Shown: positions 24,201-32,567, numbered from the stretch's first letter. The stretch: DNA of 32,706 bases from Vibrio sp. Isolate32 (GCF_022397955.1 NZ_JAKEUQ010000035.1:1-32706); one strand, 5' to 3'. Numbers and translations: made by a program. Notes: generated from the sequence alone by a model not told the origin.

Positions 24201-24593
24201 CTATTGACACAAGCGGCCTTGCTGCGCGGCCTGAACCATTTCGATATCGCCTTGTAGAGAGCGGTATACGATCGTATTCCACACTTCACCATTATCCATT
24301 TCAAACTCAATCGCGTAATTCAAACCAGCCACAACTTGAGTTCGAACGCTCAAAATCTGTTTAAGCTTTGCAGACGTGTTCATTTGACTAAGCACGGCGT
24401 CTAACGCTTGCTCAGCTTGTGGTGTGACTTCACTTTTCGACCAACCACCTGTTAGGTTTTTAGTACTACAGATCGGATTCGTATTCTCTTGTGATTGAGT
24501 CATCACTTCACCATTCTGACTGCATCCAGTCAGAGCAACCACGCCAACTAAAGTCGCTACTCCAAGTAGTGATGTTAATCGTGCTTTCTTCAT
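24201..24593 (-). CDS. Cystatin-like lipoprotein
   Basis: This 130-residue lipoprotein has a signal peptide ending in the lipobox LTGC (cysteine 24). The mature domain carries the landmarks of cystatins: a glycine pair at the N-terminal trunk (LTGGWS), a helix (EQALDAVLSQMNTSAKL), the inhibitory-loop motif QVVAG matching QxVxG, a strand pair, and a tryptophan hairpin (GEVWNTIVY). Cystatins inhibit papain-type cysteine proteases; bacterial members exist but are uncommon. The protein is probably anchored facing the periplasm. The residue after the lipobox cysteine is Ser, which does not suggest inner-membrane retention. The gene stands alone, near but not cotranscribed with the collagenase gene. 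Inhibitor activity is inferred from motifs only. Confidence 0.65.
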   Translation of the reverse strand: MKKARLTSLLGVATLVGVVALTGCSQNGEVMTQSQENTNPICSTKNLTGGWSKSEVTPQAEQALDAVLSQMNTSAKLKQILSVRTQVVAGLNYAIEFEMDNGEVWNTIVYRSLQGDIEMVQAAQQGRLCQ

Positions 24594-24740
24594 AAATCCT
24601 CACTAAATAAATCATTCAGTTTTAACAAGTGACCACACCGTTATCTCGGTGTTTCATATGCTTACAAGCTTAAACCGCTAATGTCATCACTTCATCAGAG
24701 ATTATGGTGTAACTACTCTATAAACACAGAAAACTGTCAG

Positions 24741-24771
24741 AAAAACAAAGCCGAGTGTTCATACTCGGCTT
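24741..24771 (-). terminator. Terminator of the collagenase gene
   Basis: AAGCCGAGT (24748-24756) and ACTCGGCTT (24763-24771) form a 9-bp stem with a 6-nt loop. On the minus strand it is followed by TGTTTTT, about 30 nt after the collagenase stop codon. Confidence 0.8.
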
Positions 24772-24799
24772 GTTATTTCACCTATTCGAGATTTGTGCC

Positions 24800-27229
24800 T
24801 TAATGAAAATAGACCAACATCTCGACATCATCACCTTGCTGCTCTGCACTTAACAAGAAATGTAAGTACCCTTCCTCAGTCACTGGTATTTGTAGATACT
24901 CATTGCTGCCACGATAATCCGACGCATAGTCATGCTGCCCAGCGGTTGGCCAATATGCACGGCTCGCAAACAGATCAACATTCCCTTGCTCTGTTGAACC
25001 AATGTTTTGATCGGTTAACCATACGCGAACCTCTCTTACCCCCTCTGGAACATAAACGGCAGCGTAACGTTGTTGATGAACCGTAAACAGGCGAGCGTTA
25101 CCAGATTCTAATACCACAGGCGTTAGGTCATCTTGCTCTGGAATTGGTGGAGCAGGTTGCTCTGTTTCTAACGATGCAAGCAGCTTAACCCCGTGGAATT
25201 CAGTTCGTCCCGTAACACTCATGTAGTAACGACCAGGCTTAATATATCCCGTTGCCTCTGGCTCAAATGTCACCACCTCATTACTGCCACTGCCATATTG
25301 ACTGAACTCAAAATCATAGTAATGCGCAGTGCGGTTATAACTCACGTAGAGATCTGCATCCCCCTGATTTTGTCCTTCAATTGATACCTCAAAATAGGTG
25401 GTGTGCTCAGGCACGTCGACGTAGAACAGCTGCTCACTGTATGCGTCACCGCTCAACACCACACTTTGGTTAGCGACAAGAACCTTGATTTGATCGCTTG
25501 GTTCTGTCGGATCCGTGGGTTCTCCGGGTTCCGGTTTATCTTCAGTCGTTACCGTATCTAACCAACGCTCAAACTCACCGTCGTACTGCTGACCAAGCAC
25601 TTTAACCTGCTTTGCCCAGTCAGCGAACTGACCAGAACGAGACAGTGCCAGTAAGCTTTGTACTTCATTAGGATGCTCTTCTAGCATAAAGCGGGTCGCT
25701 AAATACCCCCATCGGTAAATACGATTCGAATCATGAGAGTAAGTGGTCGCAAACACATCCGATAGGCGCATCTTACCATTATCAATTAAGCGAATTGCGG
25801 CATCGTAGCCTTGCTTGTAGTGCATATATTCAGCGAAACCTTCTAACCACCAGACTACATAACCATGAGCTAAGTTATCATTAAATGAACCATGTAGATT
25901 GAAGCGTGCATCTAGGTAATGCGTATATTCATGTTCAAAATTCAGAATAGAGAGCTCATCACCATTGTTATAACGATAAGCCACAAAACGCGCGACATTA
26001 TCCAAGTCGGCCGGATTGCCCTCTAAATACTGACCACCGTTATCTGTCGTATTGCCAAACAGGAATGAAGAGTAGTCAACATAGCTGCCTTTGCTACCAA
26101 ATACCGCGATCTCAACATTATGATTGTTGTCGTCAGCCACTGGTTGCTGCCCAGTATTGGCCACTCGATGGAAGTCTGCCTCTTTTGCCGCCAATACATC
26201 ACATGCCTTTGCAGCTTGTGACTCGGTTAAATTTTGAGAGCGAAGAATAGCAGGACCTTGGCACTCGTAGCGGTTAGGCAATATACGTCGAGCAACGTCG
26301 CGTTTCGCCTGTTCAAGATCGAGTGCGTTCAAACCCTCTGGTGCAAAGTATCCCAGCATTTCTACTGCCGCTAGCCACAGTTTGTCGTGCTCACTACCCA
26401 ATGGATTTTGCGCCATCACATCTTGCATCACTTGTAACGCTTTATCTTTGGTCGCTTTATCTGGGCTTGCTAGCAATCTCCCAGTCTCGCGCACCGCGTT
26501 GTAAACCAGAAAACTTGCATCTGTTTCCAAAGCCCATCGATTGTCACGAGCAAATGCCGCTAGTGTATCTATATGTTGGGTGTTGTTTGCTAGGTAATCG
26601 TAGAAATCATCTCGCGCGGCATGGCCAGCCATCGCTCTAAATAGGTTATTAAGCCCATCGACCCACTGTATGTCTTGCGCCGTTTCACGGTTGAAGTGGC
26701 TAAGTGCCGCAAGTTGTGCATCCATAGTGAGTGAGAGTTGCTTAACGTTGTCGACCATTAATGTCAGGCTCTTCAGCGCACCAACTTGTTCTCGCCCTTG
26801 GTTTAGCGAATGGGGATTAGCAAGAAATGCATTGGTTGAGTGTGCAAATCGCTCGCTTAATTCTTCAGAGAAGTCCTCCGCCTGGGCGTTATAACGAACG
26901 TAATAAGCTGCACGAACAAATTCACCTAAGTTTTCAAGTTTGCGTGCTTGCTCAGCTTCGCCTCGGTAACGGCCGATCTCTAAGTTAAGTAGCTTACTGA
27001 TTTGGTTCAGACTAGCTTCGCTGTAGATATTGGCTAACGAATTCTTTGATGCTGAGAACCAAGAGCTATAACAACTGTTGTCGGCTAGTGAAACCGCATG
27101 AGCGAGATCAGATGACAACTTAAGCTCAGGCACCTCACACTGATTTTCAGCAAAAGAGAAAGTAGATGCACTAGAAAGTAAGAAAGCTAGTGCCAAACGG
27201 TGACGTGGAAATAAACGAGTATGAAGCAT
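24800..27229 (-). CDS. Secreted vibrio-type collagenase (peptidase family M9A)
   Basis: This 809-residue secreted zinc metalloprotease has full length for the Vibrio M9A collagenases. A Sec signal peptide ends around FSFA (residue 27). The activator region spans about 30-370. The peptidase domain has HEYTH at 433-437 and the third zinc ligand in WLEGFAEY (E463). A Pro/Glu/Thr linker (about 580-595) precedes two C-terminal PPC-like beta domains, the first with GDADLYVSYNRTAHYYDF and the second with NVDLFASRAYWP. It should degrade collagen or similar peptides outside the cell. The gene is monocistronic with its own terminator and a TATAAT-like element at 27278-27283 on the minus strand. No ribosome site of good quality is visible before the ATG at 27229. 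Confidence 0.93.
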   Translation of the reverse strand: MLHTRLFPRHRLALAFLLSSASTFSFAENQCEVPELKLSSDLAHAVSLADNSCYSSWFSASKNSLANIYSEASLNQISKLLNLEIGRYRGEAEQARKLENLGEFVRAAYYVRYNAQAEDFSEELSERFAHSTNAFLANPHSLNQGREQVGALKSLTLMVDNVKQLSLTMDAQLAALSHFNRETAQDIQWVDGLNNLFRAMAGHAARDDFYDYLANNTQHIDTLAAFARDNRWALETDASFLVYNAVRETGRLLASPDKATKDKALQVMQDVMAQNPLGSEHDKLWLAAVEMLGYFAPEGLNALDLEQAKRDVARRILPNRYECQGPAILRSQNLTESQAAKACDVLAAKEADFHRVANTGQQPVADDNNHNVEIAVFGSKGSYVDYSSFLFGNTTDNGGQYLEGNPADLDNVARFVAYRYNNGDELSILNFEHEYTHYLDARFNLHGSFNDNLAHGYVVWWLEGFAEYMHYKQGYDAAIRLIDNGKMRLSDVFATTYSHDSNRIYRWGYLATRFMLEEHPNEVQSLLALSRSGQFADWAKQVKVLGQQYDGEFERWLDTVTTEDKPEPGEPTDPTEPSDQIKVLVANQSVVLSGDAYSEQLFYVDVPEHTTYFEVSIEGQNQGDADLYVSYNRTAHYYDFEFSQYGSGSNEVVTFEPEATGYIKPGRYYMSVTGRTEFHGVKLLASLETEQPAPPIPEQDDLTPVVLESGNARLFTVHQQRYAAVYVPEGVREVRVWLTDQNIGSTEQGNVDLFASRAYWPTAGQHDYASDYRGSNEYLQIPVTEEGYLHFLLSAEQQGDDVEMLVYFH

Positions 27230-27580
27230 AATTATATTTGTTAGTTGTATGTGTGGCTCGCTGTTATATTCCCTACAATTATAAAGATGAATTTGGTTGC
27301 GTATTAATTATGAGATTGCTTCAAAAAATAGATATTTGGCATCAGTTTATAAAACCAAAGGTTTATGCTCGCTAGCTGCATCAGGGCGACCGCATGAGCG
27401 CCTAGTTTTCACAACTTGTCTATCCAACATCTCACACGCCCAGAAAACATCATTCGTCATCCGTTTGAACAAATACTCTTAACCTTGAGATTATCCGCTT
27501 TAAATTATGTCGTCTTAAGTATATTGTTATTAGCAAGTAACAAGCATGTTATACAATAAAATAATAATGAAGGAAGAAAC
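27230..27580. other. Divergent intergenic region, collagenase / thioesterase
   Basis: This 351-nt gap holds the promoters of two divergent genes and no convincing coding sequence. A 61-codon plus-strand frame at 27297-27482 begins with TTG, has no ribosome site and has implausible composition. TATACAAT at 27550 is a possible -10 for the thioesterase. TTGTTA and TAACAA form an inverted repeat just upstream. Confidence 0.5.
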
Positions 27581-28084
27581 ATGAGCAGTAACAATAGCCA
27601 ACAAGATGGTAAACGAGACGTTACTCTGCGTTTTTTAGCTGAACCCGGGGATGTGAACTTTGGTGGTAAAGTTCATGGTGGCGCAGCAATGAAATGGATC
27701 GATTTAGCGGCCTATGCTTGCTCTGCAGGATGGAGTGGTAAATATTGCATTACGGCCTACGCTGGCGGTATTCGATTTGTTGCCCCAATCCATGTAGGCA
27801 ACTTGGTAGAGGTAAGTGCGAAAGTTATCTATACCGGTTCGTCTTCTATGCATATTGCTATCGATGTACAAGCGAGCGATCCTAAAGAGTTGAACAACCG
27901 TCTAACCACTCACTGTATCGTTATTATGGTTGCGGTTGATGAAAATGGTAACCCGACTAAAGTCCCTGAGTGGGTACCAGAAACTCCAGAAGACATCGAA
28001 TTAAGAGACTCTGCGATTCGCCTAATGAACATGCGAAAACAGATCGGTAAAGAGATGGAAGCGCACGTGAAGTATCTGAAATAA
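27581..28084 (+). CDS. Hotdog-fold acyl-CoA thioesterase
   Basis: This 167-residue protein is of the YciA/BFIT-like thioesterase group. The hotdog signature is PGDVNFGGKVHGGAAMKWIDLAAYACS (residues 22-48), with the substrate-loop histidine and glycines. FVAPIHVGNLVEVSAKVIYTGSSSMHIAIDV follows at about 67-97. It hydrolyses acyl-CoA thioesters in the cytoplasm; chain length cannot be told from sequence. AAGGAA lies 5 nt before the ATG. The gene is monocistronic and ends with a strong terminator. Confidence 0.88.
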   Translation: MSSNNSQQDGKRDVTLRFLAEPGDVNFGGKVHGGAAMKWIDLAAYACSAGWSGKYCITAYAGGIRFVAPIHVGNLVEVSAKVIYTGSSSMHIAIDVQASDPKELNNRLTTHCIVIMVAVDENGNPTKVPEWVPETPEDIELRDSAIRLMNMRKQIGKEMEAHVKYLK

Positions 28085-28139
28085 AGTCAATCATTAGGCA
28101 TCGTTTAATACCTAGCCTTTTCAGCCCCCAAACTGTTTC

Positions 28140-28170
28140 AATGCCAAGCACGCGCTTGGCATTCGTTTAT
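28140..28170 (+). terminator. Terminator of the thioesterase gene
   Basis: AATGCCAAGC and GCTTGGCATT form a perfect 10-bp stem with a 4-nt loop, followed by CGTTTAT. It lies 56 nt after the stop codon. Confidence 0.85.
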
Positions 28171-28320
28171 CTAACCCTACCTTCCTATCTAACATGCCCC
28201 AAACTGCCTGGTATTTCGTGTAATATACACTTTGGGACGAAGTGTAGTATTGCATTTATCCATCGTACCGTCTCCAAAGGCATTCATCCACGGTTAAACC
28301 CGTGATATTCTGTACCCGAA

Positions 28321-28351
28321 TAATAAAAAAGCAGAAACGTTTAGTTTCTGC
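28321..28351 (-). terminator. Terminator of the CBM48-like gene
   Basis: GCAGAAAC (28331-28338) and GTTTCTGC (28344-28351) form an 8-bp stem with a 5-nt loop. It is followed by six T residues on the minus strand and by a short TTT on the plus strand. Confidence 0.88.
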
Positions 28352-28381
28352 TTTCGATTGATTTACGCTACTTCATCTCGA

Positions 28382-28681
28382 TTAAGCGCTTACCGTTGAT
28401 ACCAAGCAGTTATCCTCACCAAACTCATTAGGGATATAACGATCGGCATTAGTATCGTTTACCCATTGCTGATCATCAACAAGGTAGCGGAATTGAAACT
28501 CGCCATCTTTAGGCAGGCGAGTTTTAAACTTATATACTTTCCCTTTCGCCAACTTTTTCATTGGCGTAGCTTTCCAATCAAGGAAATCAGCAACGATAGA
28601 CACAGAATTCGCTTCTTGAGCTTCTAGCTCAAAAGTCACTTCAACTTCATCTTTCGTTTTAAAAAAACGTTTATTAATCAT
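28382..28681 (-). CDS. Stand-alone CBM48/AMPK-type glycogen-binding-like domain
   Basis: This 99-residue protein is a single early-set/CBM48-like beta domain, as found at the N-terminus of isoamylases and in AMP-kinase beta subunits. The pattern is VEVTFELEAQEANSVSIVADFLDW (about 13-36), a turn with KATPMKKLAKGKVYKFKTRLP, then EFQFRYLVDDQQWVNDTNADRYIPNEFGEDN. FRYLVDxxxWxxDxxAD is the most typical part. No catalytic domain is attached. GGAG lies 7 nt before the ATG at 28681. It is a single gene with its own terminator. A glycogen-binding or regulatory role is plausible but unproven. Confidence 0.8.
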   Translation of the reverse strand: MINKRFFKTKDEVEVTFELEAQEANSVSIVADFLDWKATPMKKLAKGKVYKFKTRLPKDGEFQFRYLVDDQQWVNDTNADRYIPNEFGEDNCLVSTVSA

Positions 28682-28804
28682 TAGCAAGCTCCATTTGTAA
28701 AGTAAGCAGACACAAGGCTATGAGTGTCTAAATTTCATTCATCTACCTAAGATAATATGTAATTTGGCTCACATAAACAACAGCTCCTTACACTAACAAA
28801 AACG

Positions 28805-29458
28805 TTATTGCTTGCCAATTGATTGCGTATCAAAAGAAAAGCTCATTAACACCTTTTCAAAAGGCGCTTCTGCAAATGATTGTTCCGCAGAATGCTGAGT
28901 AAAGCCGATAAAACCTTCCCCGCTTTGTTTGCCTTTTGATTGAGTGCCCTCCTGTTTAGCGACCTCTAAGGTTTGGATCTGAACACGATCACCGAGGAAG
29001 AGTTGATCCACCAGCACCACACGGCTGCGCTGTTGGTCATGCTTAAACAAGCCTAGATAATAAAAGACACCGCTGCCTTGGTTAGACACCCACATTGGCG
29101 CGACATAAAAATGAGTTTCTCCCAATTTGGCAGCAAACAGTTTTTGAGTATCAACGGTTATCACTCCCCGCTCTACCCCCGAGTCGTAACGTCCAGAAGC
29201 CAGCGATTGCGGCTCATCTACTTCATTAATAAAAGCGTAAGCATTCGTTTCAGGTACTTTGATTGTCCAAGGGTTGGTTGTCTTCAAATCAAACACAGTT
29301 TCAACAACCGAGTCATAACTCACTTGAGAAGAAGGGAACTTCGCCAAGATCTCTTCATCACTTAAATTGAAGCGATATACACCCGCTACCACTACGACAA
29401 CCAACATGACAATTGGAATCAGTAAGATCAGGGGAATCGGTAAGATTTTCTTTTTCAT
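28805..29458 (-). CDS. Membrane-anchored hypothetical protein
   Basis: This is a 217-residue protein of no family I recognise. A lysine-rich start followed by a strong membrane segment (ILPIPLILLIPIVMLVVVVV, residues 5-24) anchors a soluble domain that probably faces the periplasm. The domain has mixed strands, including YVAPMWVSNQGSGVFYYLGLF, and a central Gln/Gly/Ser/Lys-rich loop (EGTQSKGKQSGEG). No cysteines of interest or enzyme motifs are seen. I took the ATG at 29458; a TTG two codons earlier is the only longer option, and neither has a clear ribosome site. The gene stands alone, divergent from the GFA gene. Confidence 0.7.
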   Translation of the reverse strand: MKKKILPIPLILLIPIVMLVVVVVAGVYRFNLSDEEILAKFPSSQVSYDSVVETVFDLKTTNPWTIKVPETNAYAFINEVDEPQSLASGRYDSGVERGVITVDTQKLFAAKLGETHFYVAPMWVSNQGSGVFYYLGLFKHDQQRSRVVLVDQLFLGDRVQIQTLEVAKQEGTQSKGKQSGEGFIGFTQHSAEQSFAEAPFEKVLMSFSFDTQSIGKQ

Positions 29459-29552
29459 GCACAATTTTATTCTTTTGTTTTCATCCTGTTGTGCAGACCA
29501 TAAAGGGCTTTAGTATAATTATCAATACAGGCTAACCAGAACTGGAGCACGG

Positions 29553-29972
29553 ATGGCTATCAATTATAGTAAAGATAAAAATATCAGAAGTTGCGAATGT
29601 CGCTGTGGTGCAGTCAATCTAGTGTGTAGAGGAGAACCTCAACGAACCTCAGTCTGTCACTGCTATGAATGTCAGAAACGAACCGGCAGTGTGTTTGGTG
29701 TGCAAGCTCGATTTCTAACCGAACAAGTCATGCTCAGCGGAGAAGTGACCTCTTTCTCTCGCATCAGTGATATGGGTAATGAAGTCACCTATCAGTTTTG
29801 CCCTAAGTGTGGCACCACCATGCTTTTGCAGTCGGTTGCCGCCGCCGGTTTTTATATCGTCCCGCTCGGGTTATTTAAAGAGCAAGACTTCCCACTGCCG
29901 AGCTTTTCGGTTTACGAAGAACGCAAACACGGTTGGGTTAAGTTCGACCACCAAATGAGCCGTTACAGCTAG
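29553..29972 (+). CDS. GFA/CENP-V family zinc protein
   Basis: This 139-residue protein is of the glutathione-dependent formaldehyde-activating (GFA) family. Zinc-binding cysteines are visible in CECRCG (14, 16, 18), VCHCYECQKRTGS (35, 37, 40) and FCPKCGT (a CxxC in the second half). Most members are of unknown activity, and the glutathione link holds only for the founding enzyme. GGAG lies 5 nt before the ATG. It lies upstream of the DUF1275 gene, separated by a palindrome-rich gap. Confidence 0.85.
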   Translation: MAINYSKDKNIRSCECRCGAVNLVCRGEPQRTSVCHCYECQKRTGSVFGVQARFLTEQVMLSGEVTSFSRISDMGNEVTYQFCPKCGTTMLLQSVAAAGFYIVPLGLFKEQDFPLPSFSVYEERKHGWVKFDHQMSRYS

Positions 29973-30060
29973 TTCGTCATTGAACGTTATCTTTGTATAG
30001 CAACACTATTAAAACAAACTGCAATACTGTTGCCTAAGATCAAATATCAAAACCGCACAG

Positions 30061-30091
30061 CGCTAGCGTATCTTTTCGCTAGCGTTATAAT
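30061..30091 (+). promoter_or_regulatory. Twin CGCTAGCG palindromes with a consensus -10
   Basis: CGCTAGCG occurs at 30061-30068 and again at 30077-30084, 8 nt apart. Each copy is self-complementary and together they can form a hairpin. The perfect -10 TATAAT follows at 30086-30091, 32 nt before the DUF1275 start. The -35 position falls inside the first palindrome and shows no consensus, which suggests a regulator site for an activator, or a terminator for the GFA gene. Confidence 0.5.
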
Positions 30092-30123
30092 CTTGCTCCT
30101 GCATTTAACCCAGGGTGAACCAA

Positions 30124-30798
30124 ATGATTTCTAAGTTACCTCGCTGGGTTGAATACGGCGCTTTACTGTTAGCAGGCCTAGCTGGCAGCGTTAATGCCAT
30201 CGGCTTACTCGGCTTCCAGCACCAAGCTATCTCCCACATATCCGGCACCATGTCTTTGTTGGGCAGTAGCTTACTAACCCCCACTAGTACTTCCATACAC
30301 CTGCTATTAGTCATCATAAGTTTTATGTCGGGCGCTGCTTTCAGTGGATTCTTTATTGAAAACCAAGCTCTGAAATTGGGGCGCCGATACGGTGTTGCGC
30401 TATGTATTGAGGGCGGATTGCTATTTTTGGCGCTATGGGCACTACTGGAAGGTTATACTTCAGGTCAATACTTCGCTTCAGCCGCCTGTGGCTTGCAGAA
30501 TGCAATGATCACCACTTACAGCGGTGCGATTATTCGTACCACGCACATGAGTGGCATCATTACCGATCTTGGGATCATGATTGGCGCTCGCCTCAAAGGC
30601 ACACCGTTTGACCGTCGAAAAGCCAAACTGCTGATGTTCATTGTCGTTGGCTTTCTGTTTGGCGGCTTAAGTGGCGCTTGTCTGTTCCAACGCTTCGAAA
30701 TCTTGGCATTGGCTTTTCCTGCCTCTTTTGCCTTCATTATTGCATTTAGCTACTGGTTATACTTAACCTATCGGACTGAAGCCCCAATCGATTTATAA
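30124..30798 (+). CDS. DUF1275 (YoaK-type) membrane protein
   Basis: This 224-residue integral membrane protein has about six hydrophobic segments. Family blocks are LAGLAGSVNAIGLLGF near the N-terminus, AISHISGTMSLLG, and GLQNAMITTYSGAIIRTTHMSGIITDLG in the middle. Function unknown in the family. I took the ATG at 30124, with AGGG 8 nt upstream; a GTG three codons earlier is an alternative. It appears to be a single-gene unit. Confidence 0.88.
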   Translation: MISKLPRWVEYGALLLAGLAGSVNAIGLLGFQHQAISHISGTMSLLGSSLLTPTSTSIHLLLVIISFMSGAAFSGFFIENQALKLGRRYGVALCIEGGLLFLALWALLEGYTSGQYFASAACGLQNAMITTYSGAIIRTTHMSGIITDLGIMIGARLKGTPFDRRKAKLLMFIVVGFLFGGLSGACLFQRFEILALAFPASFAFIIAFSYWLYLTYRTEAPIDL

Positions 30799-30968
30799 AC
30801 ATCTGGCAATATACTCTCAATATACGTAACATCTGCAACACTTTACTCTAAACTTTTAAAGAGTTATAGAATAACCAGTATGAATACTTAGCGATATTTG
30901 ATGAATAGTATTGCAAGCGATATTAATACTGGGTAATCTTGCATCCAATAAGAAAATACGGATGTTTA

Positions 30969-31025
30969 ATGAATAAAAATGCCACGGATATGGCTTTTTT
31001 ACGTGTAAAAATTCGAGAACAATAA
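30969..31025 (+). CDS. 18-residue leader ORF coupled to the yjiH-like gene
   Basis: A short frame encodes MNKNATDMAFLRVKIREQ and stops one base before the ATG of the downstream gene. CGGA lies 7 nt before its start. It spans a short hairpin, GCCA (30981-30984) with TGGC (30991-30994), followed by TTTTTT. The downstream gene has no clear ribosome site of its own, so coupling through this frame is plausible. The frame may also be chance. Confidence 0.4.
   Translation: MNKNATDMAFLRVKIREQ
30981..31000 (+). terminator. Attenuator-like hairpin in the yjiH-like leader
   Basis: GCCA and TGGC flank a 6-nt loop and are followed by six T residues, 27 nt before the start of the yjiH-like gene. The stem is only 4 bp, so termination would be weak. 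Its place inside a translated leader suggests attenuation rather than the end of an upstream message. Confidence 0.35.
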
Positions 31026-31026
31026 C

Positions 31027-32397
31027 ATGTCTAACAACACGAACACTGCCGCAACAGAGAAATCTAAAAGCAGTTTCTGGGTTTTCTTTATCCCATCATT
31101 GATTGGTTTATTTCTTTTCATGGCGCCAATTAGCTATGAAGGTGATCTAACCATCCCTGTTGCTATCTTAGCCAAGTCAATTCAAGCGGTTTTCGGTGAA
31201 TCTCTCGTTGCTATTATCACTGCGATCGTCGCTTTCATGTCTGTCGCTTCAGTTTTATGCACCATTTTCAAGCCTACATTCATCACATCGAATTCATTCT
31301 TAAACGGTCTTTTCACCCCTTCTCCGCTGTGGTTGTTGGTTCGTTTGATTGGCGGTGCCGCAGCGTTCATGACGTTCTTCCAAGTAGGCCCTGAGTTCAT
31401 TTGGGAAGAGAACACCGGTGGCTTAGTTCTAGAAGGTCTGCTTCCTACACTATTCTCAGTGTTCATTTTTGCAGGTCTGTTACTGCCTCTTCTACTTAAC
31501 TTTGGTTTGTTAGAGCTATTCGGCACACTACTAAGCAAAGTAATGCGCCCTATCTTCAACCTACCTGGTCGCAGTGCTATCGACTGTATGGCTTCTTGGT
31601 TAGGTGATGGCAGCGTTGGTATCCTACTTACAAGCAAACAGTACGAAAAGAAGTTCTACACTCAGCGTGAAGCTGCGGTTGTAGGTACGACTTTCTCAGC
31701 AGTATCTATCACGTTCAGCCTTGTGGTTATTGCGCAAGTAGAACTGGAGCACCTGTTCTTACCTTTCTACGCCGCAATATGTCTAGCGGGTATTGTGGCG
31801 GCTGTAATCATCCCTCGTCTGCCACCTTTAAGCATGAAGAAAGACACTTTCATTGATGGCACCAAGCCAGAGAAAGACGCAGATGCAATCCCAGCAGATC
31901 ACTCAACGTTCTCATGGGGTCTTGAGCTAGCGGTAAACAAAGCATCACAAGTTAAATCCGTTAAGTCTGTATTTAGCGAAGGCGTTCGTAACGCAGTCGA
32001 CATGGTATTCGGTGTGCTACCTGTAGTTATGGGTCTTGGTACGATGGCGTTGGTGATTGCAGAATACACCTCAGTATTCTCATTTCTAGGCCAGCCTTTC
32101 ATTCCGTTCCTTGAGCTACTAGGCGTGCCTGAAGCGGTTGCAGCATCTGAAACCATCGTGGTTGGTTTTGCAGACATGTTCATTCCTGCGATCCTTGCAG
32201 CGTCTATAGATAACGAAATGACTCGCTTTGTGATTGCAGCGATGTCGGTAACTCAGTTGATTTACATGTCTGAAGTCGGTGCTCTACTTCTAGGTAGTAA
32301 GATTCCTGTAAATATCGCAGAACTGTTTATTATCTTTATTCTGCGTACGTTAATTACTCTTCCTGTTATTGCTGGCGTCGCTCATCTAATATTCTAA
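31027..32397 (+). CDS. YjiH-family membrane protein with nucleoside-recognition (Gate) domain
   Basis: This 456-residue integral membrane protein has about ten hydrophobic segments. The Gate-type region includes FNLPGRSAIDCMASWLGDGSVGILLTSKQYEKKFYTQREAAVVGTTFSAVSITFSLVVIAQ (about 178-238). A second half-repeat near the C-terminus has ETIVVGFADMFIPAILAASI. A polar cytoplasmic loop lies at about 270-305. The family is annotated only as YjiH or nucleoside-recognition; a transport function is assumed, substrate unknown. The gene is monocistronic apart from the leader frame, and ends with a terminator that abuts the right IS. Confidence 0.85.
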   Translation: MSNNTNTAATEKSKSSFWVFFIPSLIGLFLFMAPISYEGDLTIPVAILAKSIQAVFGESLVAIITAIVAFMSVASVLCTIFKPTFITSNSFLNGLFTPSPLWLLVRLIGGAAAFMTFFQVGPEFIWEENTGGLVLEGLLPTLFSVFIFAGLLLPLLLNFGLLELFGTLLSKVMRPIFNLPGRSAIDCMASWLGDGSVGILLTSKQYEKKFYTQREAAVVGTTFSAVSITFSLVVIAQVELEHLFLPFYAAICLAGIVAAVIIPRLPPLSMKKDTFIDGTKPEKDADAIPADHSTFSWGLELAVNKASQVKSVKSVFSEGVRNAVDMVFGVLPVVMGLGTMALVIAEYTSVFSFLGQPFIPFLELLGVPEAVAASETIVVGFADMFIPAILAASIDNEMTRFVIAAMSVTQLIYMSEVGALLLGSKIPVNIAELFIIFILRTLITLPVIAGVAHLIF

Positions 32398-32442
32398 ATT
32401 AGATACTACTTATATAACCAAGTAAGCCACTCGAATTATAAA

Positions 32443-32468
32443 GCCTCACTTTTGTGGGGCTTTTTATT
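32443..32468 (+). terminator. Terminator of the yjiH-like gene
   Basis: GCCTCAC and GTGGGGC form a 7-bp stem with one U.G pair and a TTTT loop, followed by TTTTTATT. The IS starts immediately after this 8-nt tract. Confidence 0.88.
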
Positions 32469-32505
32469 GGTTCATCGCGGATTAGCGGGAACTAAAAACA
32501 AAAAA

Positions 32506-32565
32506 AAACGGTAGTAAGTGATAGGGTTTAGTCGCCAAACAAAAATCATACACAAACTACCGTTT
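32506..32565 (+). promoter_or_regulatory. Inverted repeat before the transposase start
   Basis: AAACGGTAGT and ACTACCGTTT pair over 10 bp across a 40-nt loop. The downstream arm covers the place where a ribosome site would be. A transcript entering from outside would carry both arms and could hide the start, as known for IS10 and IS50. A transcript starting inside the loop would not. Confidence 0.5.
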
Positions 32566-32567
32566 CC

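Noticed and set aside
27297..27482. 61-codon frame upstream of the thioesterase
   Set aside because: It starts with TTG, lacks a ribosome site and has no recognisable sequence; the region is a divergent promoter gap.
31182..31637. 151-codon open frame opposite the yjiH-like gene
   Set aside because: It is a shadow frame of a hydrophobic coding sequence, with low-complexity composition and no start signal.
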